DNA of 14,234 nucleotides from JABMMZ01 sp044368575 (lineage in GTDB: Bacteria; Bacteroidota; Bacteroidia; NS11-12g; UBA955), in the NCBI GenBank assembly GCA_044368575.1, contig JBIPPH010000046.1, positions 1 through 14,234 on the forward strand, written 5' to 3'. Positions 1 through 7,407 of the stretch are shown here, piece after piece (positions within the stretch are counted from its first letter, which is position 1; the number at the start of each line of letters is the position of its first letter). The notes beneath the pieces were generated by a model. The model searched no databases. It saw only the letters and a program-made list of their open reading frames with translations, and had not been told where the DNA came from. Both the position numbers and the translations under genes were made by a program.

Positions 1-1
1 C

Positions 2-313
2 GATAAGCATCATACAATGGTGAATACTTATAACAATTTAGGATCTGTTTGTTATGCAAAAGGTGATTTTACACAAGCAATTGAGTTTTTTAACAAATGT
101 CTTTCGATTAGATTGGAGATTTATGGAGATCAACATCCTGATGCCGCTATAACTTATAATAATATTGGTAATGTTTACAGAGATATCATGGAATTCAAAT
201 TAGCTAGAGAATGTTTTTCAAATGCTTATACTATTTTCTTCAATGTCTTTGGTGAAAATCACCAACATACCAAACTTTTAGCATCAAAACTAGACAAGCT
301 CAATGACCTCTAA
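2..313 (+). CDS. TPR-repeat protein, 3' end (5'-truncated by window)
   Basis: Only the last 103 codons are visible. The reading frame is open to the left edge, so the ATG at position 17 is an internal methionine, not a start: the residues before it (DKHHT) complete a repeat. The fragment holds about two and a half TPR units of the 42-residue kinesin-light-chain type, with the signature YNNxG at the start of helix A and G(D/E)xHP at the unit end. The C-terminus KLDKLNDL is the same as in the next gene. Such TPRs form a superhelix that binds other proteins; no catalytic domain is visible. The stop codon lies 8 bases inside the next gene (11-bp overlap), so the genes are probably co-transcribed and translationally coupled. 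The N-terminus, promoter and any fused domain lie outside the window. Confidence 0.85.
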   Translation, partial: DKHHTMVNTYNNLGSVCYAKGDFTQAIEFFNKCLSIRLEIYGDQHPDAAITYNNIGNVYRDIMEFKLARECFSNAYTIFFNVFGENHQHTKLLASKLDKLNDL

Positions 314-482
314 CCACTTGCTTTTATATCGCCTAGCGGAACTCATGCTCCAACATGAGCAGCACATACTGCCTGTGGATTTGCTGTTTGATGATGAACA
401 AATAGGAGACTTTGTTAAAAGCATACAAATAGATTCACCTTATCAACAACTATTGTTAGAAGGGGTGTTGACTGAATCTGTT
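287..482 (+). repeat. Long direct repeat at TPR gene junction, copy 1
   Basis: This 196-bp block is repeated at 2352-2547 with only four differences (at 366, 461, 467 and 473), three of them silent. It begins 16 bp before the ATG of the gene starting at 303, covers the last codons of the upstream gene, and runs through codon 60. A further identical 27-bp stretch lies at 522-548 and 2587-2613 in the same register. Outside these stretches the two genes diverge strongly, so the identity is local and suggests recent gene conversion or junction-based duplication. Confidence 0.95.
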
Positions 483-2378
483 CTTGATGAGAAGCTTTTT
501 GTTAGTTTCACTGTGGAGGGCTATTTTCATTTTGTGTTGGGGGAGGTGATTTATAAACAGACTGAGAATCAGGATGCTAATGCATTGAAGTTAATAATTG
601 AAAAGAATAAACTAAATGGAGTAAAGGAAGGGATTGAACAGTGTTTAATTCGGGATGTGCAAAACGATGATTTACATAGGATTGTGTGGTTGATTAACCA
701 AGGGGCTAGTTTATTGGCCGTTTGTAGTATACCATTAGCCCATGCTTTCTTAAATTTAAAAGGGGAATTGAAAACTGCGCAAGCGCTCCATTATGCATAT
801 GCTGTTCAAATAACTAAAGTCTTGGAATCACTTTTAGCGGATCCAACTGATAATGATATTGATGTTTTAACTAAAAGTATTGATTATTTGGAGGAGAATC
901 AAAAGAATGAAGTAGTTGAATTGATATATTCCCAAATAAATGAACTAATTGAACCAAATAATATCAAGAAGGCAATATTGTATATAAATTCAATTAAGTA
1001 TACCTCTAAAGATCAAAGAATAGAAAAACTCCATGAAGTTGCAACTTTGTCAATTAAGGATGATAGTAAAATTGCAGCCTCATTTTATTATTATTTGGCT
1101 CAGCAATTCTCTTATATAGGAGATAATGAGAGTGCAATTTTTAATTACGAAAAATCATTGGCGATAAGATTAAATATTGATGGAAATAATTATTTGTCAA
1201 TTTCTGCAATAAATAATAATCTAGGATTAGTATATTATGAAAATGGTAATTTTATTAGTGCTATAAAATGCCATGAAAAATCTTTAAAGATTGATTTAGA
1301 GATATTAGGAGAACAACATCCATCAACTGCTACTACTTATAATAATTTAGGATTAGTATTGCAGGCTAATGGTACTTATGAGCAAGCGGAAATCTATTAT
1401 AGAAAGTCATTAGAAATTTGTTTGAAGGTTCATGGTGAACACCATCCAATTACTGGTTCTACTTATAATAATTTAGGATCATTGTGCCAAGATAAAGGGG
1501 ATTTTAAAGAAGCTATAATTTATATTCAAAAATCTTTGAATGTAAATATAAAAATATATGGTCTAAATCATCAATCTACAGGAACAGACTTTAATAATTT
1601 AGGGGTTGCATATAAGCAAATAGGACAATATAAAAGTGCTATGTCGCATTATGATCAAGCATTAGCAATACGATTAAATATTTATGGGGAAAGGCATCCT
1701 CTGACGGCTGCAACATATAACAATATTGGGCTGTTATACAAAGTTAATGAGGACTTTGATAAAGCCTTTTTTTATTATAAAAAATCTTTAGATGTTTTTT
1801 TGTTAATTCATGGGGAACAACATCCATCAACAGGCACAAGTTACATTAATATAGGCTCGGTATTGAAAGAAAAAGGTGAATACAATGAAGCAATTAATTA
1901 TTATGAAAAGTCATTGACTATATTCTTAGATATTTTTGGTGAACAGCATACATCAACAGGGGCTGCGTACAATAATTTAGGGATAATATGGAAAACAAAA
2001 GGGAACTTTGAAAAGGCAATCCTTTATTATAACAAAGCTTTGTTAATCAATTTAAACGTATTTGGTGAGAAACATCATTTAACAGCAACATCATATAATA
2101 ACTTGGGATTAGTATTGAAAGAAAAGGGAGATTACGATTCAGCGATAGAATGTCATGAAAAATCTTTAGAAATTAGATTAAATTTATATGGCCATCATCA
2201 TCCTGTAGTTGCCAATACCTTCACCAATATTGGGAATATTTATAAAGAAATGAACGATTTCTTAAACTCCAAAGAGATGTATGAAAAGGCATATGTCATT
2301 TTCCTTGACTACTATGGTTCAGAAAATAAGCATACTCAGCTACTTAAAGATAAACTAGACAAGCTCAATGACCTCTAA
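303..2378 (+). CDS. Tetratricopeptide-repeat protein, ten KLC-type repeats
   Basis: This 691-residue protein has three parts. Residues 1-82 form a conserved head almost identical to that of the next gene. Residues about 83-255 are a helical middle domain, moderately similar to the paralogue, with LAHAFL near residue 145. Residues about 258-691 are ten consecutive 42-residue TPR units with YNNLG and GEQHPST signatures, giving a 126-bp periodicity in the DNA. There is no signal peptide or membrane helix, so it is probably cytosolic, and no P-loop or other catalytic motif was seen. The head (DSPYQQLLLEGVLTE, then VSFTVEGYFHFVLGE) recalls the helical/winged-helix part that follows the NTPase in some STAND proteins, but this is a weak impression. 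The ATG lies in the last codons of the upstream gene and the 3' end overlaps the next gene by 11 bp in the same way. The precise function is unknown; a role as a protein-binding scaffold or sensor is inferred. Confidence 0.85.
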   Translation: MTSNHLLLYRLAELMLQHEQHILPVDLLFDDEQIGDFVKSIQIDSPYQQLLLEGVLTESVLDEKLFVSFTVEGYFHFVLGEVIYKQTENQDANALKLIIEKNKLNGVKEGIEQCLIRDVQNDDLHRIVWLINQGASLLAVCSIPLAHAFLNLKGELKTAQALHYAYAVQITKVLESLLADPTDNDIDVLTKSIDYLEENQKNEVVELIYSQINELIEPNNIKKAILYINSIKYTSKDQRIEKLHEVATLSIKDDSKIAASFYYYLAQQFSYIGDNESAIFNYEKSLAIRLNIDGNNYLSISAINNNLGLVYYENGNFISAIKCHEKSLKIDLEILGEQHPSTATTYNNLGLVLQANGTYEQAEIYYRKSLEICLKVHGEHHPITGSTYNNLGSLCQDKGDFKEAIIYIQKSLNVNIKIYGLNHQSTGTDFNNLGVAYKQIGQYKSAMSHYDQALAIRLNIYGERHPLTAATYNNIGLLYKVNEDFDKAFFYYKKSLDVFLLIHGEQHPSTGTSYINIGSVLKEKGEYNEAINYYEKSLTIFLDIFGEQHTSTGAAYNNLGIIWKTKGNFEKAILYYNKALLINLNVFGEKHHLTATSYNNLGLVLKEKGDYDSAIECHEKSLEIRLNLYGHHHPVVANTFTNIGNIYKEMNDFLNSKEMYEKAYVIFLDYYGSENKHTQLLKDKLDKLNDL

Positions 2379-2547
2379 CCACTTGCTTTTATATCGCCTA
2401 GCGGAACTCATGCTCCAACATGAGCAGCACTTACTGCCTGTGGATTTGCTGTTTGATGATGAACAAATAGGAGACTTTGTTAAAAGCATACAAATAGATT
2501 CACCTTATCAACAACTATTGTTAGAGGGGGTATTGACCGAATCTGTT
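2352..2547 (+). repeat. Long direct repeat at TPR gene junction, copy 2
   Basis: Second copy of the 196-bp junction block, offset by 2065 bp from copy 1. It again spans the end of one TPR gene and the first 60 codons of the next. Crossing over between the copies would remove or add exactly one gene-sized unit and keep both reading frames. Confidence 0.95.
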
Positions 2548-4038
2548 AATGCTGAAAAACTATATGTGAGTTATACTGTTGAAGGGTATTTTCATTTTGT
2601 GTTGGGGGAGGTGTTAGAATCAAAATTTACCAACTTTGCCCCTAATGACATCTTTGAATTTCTTAATTCCAATAAATTAATTGGTTTAAATGAAGGATTT
2701 AAGCAATTTTTGATTCGAAGAGTTGATAAAAATGATTTAGACATATTGCTCTGGTTTATTGATTTTGGAGTCAATCTGACAAATTTGGCAATAGACCCAT
2801 TGGCACACGCTTTTTTGTTGTCAAGTAGTTCCGGGGAAAGCCCCAGTTCGAATTCTATTAGTCAATCATTGTTTGCAACACCGACAGAAAATGATGTGAA
2901 ACTTGTGTTAGCAATTATTGACAAGTTAGATCGACTTCAAAAACAGACTGTTTTAAATAAAATTTTATCAGATGTTCTATCGTTTATTGAACCAGATACC
3001 CCCCAAAAAGCTAGACTTTTCATTCATTCAATAAAGTATTTAAACTCAACTGATAAATTAACTAGATTAGAGCATCTGTCCTCATTGAATTTTGTTCAGA
3101 ATGATTTAGAGACTGTTAAGTTTTATCAAACCATTGGTTCAGAGTGGAATGCTCTTGGAAACTATAGCAATTCGATTGATTCATATAAGAAAGCATTAGA
3201 GGTTATAGACAAAGGTAATGCTATAGATATTGAAATTACCGCTGAAATAAATAATAATTTAGGCATAGCATTACAACATGCTGGTCAACTTGATGAGAGT
3301 CTAAAGTGTTACAGCAAAGCAGTTGAAACCTATTCTACTCACTTTGGTTCGAATTATATTGCAATTTCAACGATTTATAACAATTTAGGCCTTGTTCATC
3401 AAGATAAAGGGAATTATGATGAGGCGCATAAATATTATAATTTAGCACTAAATTCTGATGAGAAAAATTATGGCACACATCATCCTAATACAGCTACAAC
3501 CTATAATAATATAGGCTCCTTAAACAATAGGCAAGCTAATTATTCAGAGGCCAAAAAATACTATGATAAAGCACTTAAAATATTTTTAACAGTTTTTGGC
3601 AATTATCATGAATGGACTGCTACACTCTATAATAATATAGCTTTAGTTGACTTGAATTTAAAATGTTTTGATGATGCACATCAAAATTATCATAAGGCAC
3701 TGAACATTTTAGAGCAATTATTTGGAACAAATCACCCTTGGTATGCGGCTACTATAAGTAATATTGGAGGTGTTTACCAAGAGTCTGGTGATTTTGATAA
3801 AGCAATTGTCTATTTCGAAAAAGGGCTCAATTTTAAACTTGAAAGCTTTGGAAAAGATCATCCCTCTGTTGGGATTTCTTACAATAACATTGCTAAGTGT
3901 TATTTTGACCTGCAAAAGCATGATTTAGCTAAATTAAATTACAACAAAGCACTAGTTATTTTTACTCAAGCACTCGGAGAGCAACATCCCCACACCAATC
4001 TTGTCAGAAAGAAATTAGAAAACCTCAATTCTAAATGA
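2368..4038 (+). CDS. Tetratricopeptide-repeat protein, seven KLC-type repeats
   Basis: A 556-residue paralogue of the preceding gene. Its first 60 residues differ from that gene by one residue (Leu for Ile at position 22), and the DNA is 98% identical over that stretch. The middle domain (about 83-250) is clearly related but diverged, keeping ATPTENDV, FIEP, HSIKY and PLAHAFL-like landmarks. Seven TPR units of about 42 residues fill residues about 250-556; the last starts at residue 502. No signal peptide, membrane helix or P-loop is visible. The start ATG overlaps the upstream stop by 11 bp. The C-terminus (KKLENLNSK) departs from the KLDKLNDL of the other two genes, and no further paralogue starts inside it, so this is the last member of the array. 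The partner bound by the TPRs is unknown. Confidence 0.85.
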   Translation: MTSNHLLLYRLAELMLQHEQHLLPVDLLFDDEQIGDFVKSIQIDSPYQQLLLEGVLTESVNAEKLYVSYTVEGYFHFVLGEVLESKFTNFAPNDIFEFLNSNKLIGLNEGFKQFLIRRVDKNDLDILLWFIDFGVNLTNLAIDPLAHAFLLSSSSGESPSSNSISQSLFATPTENDVKLVLAIIDKLDRLQKQTVLNKILSDVLSFIEPDTPQKARLFIHSIKYLNSTDKLTRLEHLSSLNFVQNDLETVKFYQTIGSEWNALGNYSNSIDSYKKALEVIDKGNAIDIEITAEINNNLGIALQHAGQLDESLKCYSKAVETYSTHFGSNYIAISTIYNNLGLVHQDKGNYDEAHKYYNLALNSDEKNYGTHHPNTATTYNNIGSLNNRQANYSEAKKYYDKALKIFLTVFGNYHEWTATLYNNIALVDLNLKCFDDAHQNYHKALNILEQLFGTNHPWYAATISNIGGVYQESGDFDKAIVYFEKGLNFKLESFGKDHPSVGISYNNIAKCYFDLQKHDLAKLNYNKALVIFTQALGEQHPHTNLVRKKLENLNSK

Positions 4039-4098
4039 GCTTATATTTTCAGGTTCAGTTCATTTGTCAAAAAAACAGTAAATTTCAATTTTAATTAT

Positions 4099-5541
4099 AT
4101 GCAGGAAACACAACAATTGAACCAATCAGATGCATTTAAATACATGTCTGTTATGGTTTTGCCTTTTGATTTTCAAGCACCATCTGAGCAGCATAACCCT
4201 TTTGATTTTAATTTTGAGAAAAAGTTAAATTCAGATCAAACTTATAAGCAAGACTTTTATACCAATTTGGCTAAAATCACAGTAAATTCAAAGAATATTG
4301 TAGATGATAAATACCATTGGCATGTTAAGGAATTAATGTCAACTAACAACGTTAATGATTCAGCTATTTTACGTGTTTTCAAAATCAATCCAGGCTTACT
4401 TGATCAGGATTGTGATTTATTGATAAATAACAAATGGTTGGCGGATTTTAAAGATAGTTCATACATAGTCATCAATGATTATGCTCAAATTGGGTATTTT
4501 GTTTTCGCAATAAAAATGAAAGCAGAGATTGGTGTAACTTTCAATGAATTATTGCAAACTGACTTTTTTAGATTTTACACCAATGATAAGAATTCAGGGG
4601 CCTTTAAATATGCCATGATGAAATCTGATAAAGCGTCTGGCCAACAAGTTATTGATAAATCCAATAAACTAACATTTGAGGATATCATTTCACTTGAATT
4701 AGCGCCCATTTGTCCATACATTCAACTTAGATATCAGAAGCCATTATTGTTGAATCTGTTCGCGTCTACTGGCGTTAATCCAAGTAATGATGTCAATGCA
4801 ATATTGTATTACAGTTTAAGAAACCAATCTGTGGTTCAAGATAGCTCCTTAAATAATCATATTGTAGAAACAGGATCTGGTGTTAAGATGTGTATTCTGA
4901 ATGAAGGTTCTGCAGTTATTGACAAAATGTTTCAAAATGACTTCAAATCAGACAATTACTCTGCTTTTTTTAATAAATATTTCCCTGGGTTTATATATGT
5001 TTTAAATCAGAGAGAAATTATGTTACAAATCAATCAGATCTCTTCGAAGATATCTGTTGCTAATATTCTAGAATGTAATAATGACATCATACTAGAATTG
5101 AACCAAATCAAAAGAAGAATTGACATCTATCAATTTAAACAGATGTTTTATTCTGTTTCTTTTTATGATGAATTAGCTCTGTTTTACAGCAAACTTCAAA
5201 GCTTCATGAATATAGATGTTCTTTTGCACGATAACAAAGAATGTTTAAATTCTATTTTTATCATTTTGGAAGAAGATCAAAGTAGCAAACAAGCGCTTAT
5301 TAGAAAGGAGCAAGATGAAAAACAAAAAAGAAGAGATTTATGGATTAATGCCACATTAACTGGCATTGGTTGTCTAGGCTTGTTCTCCTATTTTAAAGAC
5401 TTGATTCCATTCTCTCTAGATGGTCAAATTAACAATTATCTCGGGCATTTTTCTCTGCTTTATAAACTGATTTCAGCAATAGCCCCATTTATATTGTTCA
5501 TTGCCCTAGTAAGAATTATGAGAAAAACAGATAATCGTTAA
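4099..5541 (+). CDS. Unrecognised protein with two C-terminal membrane helices (CorA-like layout)
   Basis: A 480-residue protein. Residues 1 to about 310 look like a soluble mixed domain without a familiar motif. Residues about 310-410 are predicted by eye to be long helices, ending in a charged coiled-coil-like stretch (KEQDEKQKRRD). Two hydrophobic helices follow at about 415-438 and 453-474, then a short basic tail. A large soluble N-terminus, a helical stalk and two C-terminal helices is the layout of CorA-type channels and related membrane proteins. The GMN signature of true CorA transporters is absent, so Mg2+ transport cannot be claimed. The gene starts 60 bp after the TPR array on the same strand, with no clear terminator or strong promoter between (TAAATTTC at 4079-4086 is a near-match to a -7 box), so co-transcription is plausible. 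A later ATG at codon 16 is an alternative start. Confidence 0.7.
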   Translation: MQETQQLNQSDAFKYMSVMVLPFDFQAPSEQHNPFDFNFEKKLNSDQTYKQDFYTNLAKITVNSKNIVDDKYHWHVKELMSTNNVNDSAILRVFKINPGLLDQDCDLLINNKWLADFKDSSYIVINDYAQIGYFVFAIKMKAEIGVTFNELLQTDFFRFYTNDKNSGAFKYAMMKSDKASGQQVIDKSNKLTFEDIISLELAPICPYIQLRYQKPLLLNLFASTGVNPSNDVNAILYYSLRNQSVVQDSSLNNHIVETGSGVKMCILNEGSAVIDKMFQNDFKSDNYSAFFNKYFPGFIYVLNQREIMLQINQISSKISVANILECNNDIILELNQIKRRIDIYQFKQMFYSVSFYDELALFYSKLQSFMNIDVLLHDNKECLNSIFIILEEDQSSKQALIRKEQDEKQKRRDLWINATLTGIGCLGLFSYFKDLIPFSLDGQINNYLGHFSLLYKLISAIAPFILFIALVRIMRKTDNR

Positions 5542-5574
5542 ATCCATTATAATTTTCTGAATAACAGTTCCTGA

Positions 5575-5606
5575 AACCGTTATACTCTAAATTACTTTCA
5601 ACGGTT
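5575..5606. terminator. Weak inverted repeat between convergent genes
   Basis: AACCGTT (5575-5581) and AACGGTT (5600-5606) form a perfect 7-bp stem around an 18-base loop. It lies between two convergent genes, where a shared terminator is expected. There is no good T-run directly after it on either strand, so the call is tentative. Confidence 0.25.
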
Positions 5607-5622
5607 AATTACATTTTTAGAA

Positions 5623-6135
5623 TTAGTTATTCTCGGCAAAATCGTTGTATCCGGTATCTTCTGCCGCGTCCTTTAAAACATACATGAAATCTTGTTTAGG
5701 CATCAAGAAAAATTTCTCAGAATTTGATAATCTGTAAACAAAGTTTTCTGCAATATTTTCCATTCCCTCAAGCATCTTAAGTTTAAAAGCTATTCTAGCT
5801 AGATTATTGGCGACTCTGTATGTTTCAGAGTTCTTAAAATCACCTAATTGTGTATACAATGCTTCCCACTCAGCATTCCATTTTTCTGTTGAATTATTAG
5901 TCTTTCCAAAAATTTGATTGCTAATTTGAATTATTTGTTTAAAATCCATATTGCGAAGGTCAAATTCGTTTTCAAATAAAGAATTAAGCACTTCTTCAAC
6001 ATCTTCTGGTTTGGGCGGTTCATTAGCGGCCTCTGTAAATGATAAAATCACATACAAGCCGGCCCAAGTATCAGCTTGCAATTTAGGAATGTTGTTTTGT
6101 GAATTCGATTTAAATAATTTGTCAAAAATGCCCAT
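5623..6135 (-). CDS. Hypothetical helical protein
   Basis: A 170-residue soluble protein that I do not recognise. It starts with an amphipathic MGIFDKLFK segment followed by a polar linker. The rest (about residues 20-165) appears all-helical, with LxxxLxx-type spacing and no Cys/His cluster, signal peptide or membrane helix. A distant TerB-like helical fold was considered but no signature acidic motif supports it. It is convergent to the membrane-protein gene on its left and divergent from the acyltransferase on its right. A TAGATTTG box 21 bases upstream of the ATG supports the start and suggests its own promoter. Base composition is AT-rich, like the TPR array. Confidence 0.7.
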   Translation of the reverse strand: MGIFDKLFKSNSQNNIPKLQADTWAGLYVILSFTEAANEPPKPEDVEEVLNSLFENEFDLRNMDFKQIIQISNQIFGKTNNSTEKWNAEWEALYTQLGDFKNSETYRVANNLARIAFKLKMLEGMENIAENFVYRLSNSEKFFLMPKQDFMYVLKDAAEDTGYNDFAENN

Positions 6136-6155
6136 AAGATTCTAAAGTTTAAAAT

Positions 6156-6163
6156 CAAATCTA
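6156..6163 (-). promoter_or_regulatory. Bacteroidota -7 box (TAGATTTG)
   Basis: On the minus strand this reads TAGATTTG, a full match to the TAnnTTTG consensus, 20 bases before the ATG of the hypothetical protein. No convincing -33 TTG was found at the usual distance. Confidence 0.45.
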
Positions 6164-6265
6164 TTTAATTTTTATTTCAGTTTATATATTTTTTCTAAAT
6201 ATTAAAAAATACCCCTATTTCAAAAAGGTATCTAACACCCATTCCCACAAGTCTGTATCTTTTTA

Positions 6266-6273
6266 TATCTTTG
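6266..6273 (+). promoter_or_regulatory. Bacteroidota -7 box (TATCTTTG)
   Basis: TATCTTTG matches TAnnTTTG and ends only 4 bases before the ATG of the acyltransferase. Transcription would start at or within a few bases of the ATG, so the mRNA would be leaderless or nearly so. No clear -33 element is visible. Confidence 0.45.
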
Positions 6274-6277
6274 CGCG

Positions 6278-7312
6278 ATGATTGCAGAGAATAGGCTGGG
6301 TGCAGTAGACGCTTTCAGGACTATAGCCATATGGATAATGATTGTTGCCAACAGCAGCCCCTATGCTTTGGACGCTGATATGGGCACTGCCTATAGACTC
6401 ATCTGCTCTTTAGCGGCACCATTGTTTGTGTTCCTCTCGGGTTATGCCTTATTCATCAGTCAAAGCAAGCACCAAAAACCCAGTTACAGCAACGGATTTT
6501 ACATACTGTTATCAGCGGTATTAGTGGATCTTTTATCATGGCAAATTTGGCCCTTTCATACTTTTGATGTGCTCTATTTGATCGGATTTGCTTGGCTCAT
6601 CAACAGCTTTTTGTATCAAGCCAATACCAAGCAATTAGGCTTAGTCATATTGCTCATTGTCGGGTTAAGTATAGCGTTAAGTCCATATTGGCAATACCAG
6701 TTTGAAAACCCAGATATCAAACTCAACAGCATTCAACACTTTAATTTTTTGTGGTTTGATTTTAAGCGCGCCATATGGGATGGTTGGTTTCCATTATTGC
6801 CATGGTTAGCCGTATCTGTTGCCGGCTTGTTATGTGCCAAATACCATACGCAACGCACTTCATTCTCATTATGGCGTATAGCAGGAGCAGGGATAGCCTT
6901 TATCAGTCTGTTCATTTGGATAACATTAACTGCAGCTAATAAACCCATGAGAGAAGGGTATATCGAATGGTTTTACCCAGTCAGTTTAAGTTTCATGCTA
7001 TTAATAGCCGCCTTATTCCTGTTTGTATCAGAAGCCATAGTCTACAGCAAACAAAAAGCTCAAACCATACAAGCTTGGCAGCTTTTAGGGCAACACAGTC
7101 TGTTTGTTTACATCCTGCATACCCTCATCATCTCTAAAATCATTGCGCACTATTTTGAAGGCTTATCAATCATCTCCTTTGCAGGCTTAATGTTAGGCTT
7201 TGTTGCCACTATGTATGGATTGGTCTGGCTAAAGCGCCAAATTGAAGCAATGGCTTTATACCCAAATTTACCCAAGCCCCTTTTAAAAGTCTTCGGCTTC
7301 AGTGTGCGTTAA
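6278..7312 (+). CDS. Membrane acyltransferase, HGSNAT_cat/DUF1624 type
   Basis: A 344-residue, highly hydrophobic protein with roughly nine to ten membrane helices. The N-terminal RLGAVDAFRT (residues 6-15), leading straight into the first helix, matches the R-x-x-x-x-D-x-x-R start of the heparan-alpha-glucosaminide N-acetyltransferase catalytic family and related acyltransferase-3/OpgC proteins. The middle contains FDVLYLIGFAWLI and GWFPLLPWLAVSVAGLL, also typical of this family, and a late QHSLFVYILHTL helix. Members move acetyl or other acyl groups across the membrane onto sugars; the substrate here cannot be read from sequence. The start at 6278 keeps the family's DxxR motif; the next methionine would lose it. 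The gene stands alone, with a divergent gene upstream and 95 bp before the next gene. Confidence 0.75.
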   Translation: MIAENRLGAVDAFRTIAIWIMIVANSSPYALDADMGTAYRLICSLAAPLFVFLSGYALFISQSKHQKPSYSNGFYILLSAVLVDLLSWQIWPFHTFDVLYLIGFAWLINSFLYQANTKQLGLVILLIVGLSIALSPYWQYQFENPDIKLNSIQHFNFLWFDFKRAIWDGWFPLLPWLAVSVAGLLCAKYHTQRTSFSLWRIAGAGIAFISLFIWITLTAANKPMREGYIEWFYPVSLSFMLLIAALFLFVSEAIVYSKQKAQTIQAWQLLGQHSLFVYILHTLIISKIIAHYFEGLSIISFAGLMLGFVATMYGLVWLKRQIEAMALYPNLPKPLLKVFGFSVR

Positions 7313-7407
7313 TGCCACATGAGTAGCATTCATTTTTAGGATTTTCAGCACAGGGTGCTAAAACACTACTTTTTTTATATTAAATTTCAAGACTTTTTGT
7401 ATCATTT

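Noticed and set aside
17..313. Reading the first frame as a complete 98-residue gene starting at 17.
   Set aside because: The frame is open to the window edge, and the residues before the ATG complete a TPR unit, so this is the tail of a longer gene.
303..4038. 126-bp periodic repeats considered as a CRISPR-like or satellite array.
   Set aside because: The periodicity follows the 42-residue TPR unit in frame, with codon-level divergence; it is protein repeat structure.
4063..4086. TTTG and TAAATTTC before the membrane-protein gene as a promoter.
   Set aside because: The spacer is only 12 bases and the -7 box lacks the final G; too weak to claim.
4099..5541. Calling the two-helix membrane protein a CorA magnesium transporter.
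   Set aside because: The layout is similar, but the GMN signature between the two helices is absent and the N-terminal domain is not recognisable.
7347..7388. Hairpin AGCAC-AGG-GTGCT upstream of the restriction gene as a terminator for the acyltransferase.
   Set aside because: The stem is only 5 bp, and the T-run starts about 11 bases after it, so it does not fit an intrinsic terminator well.
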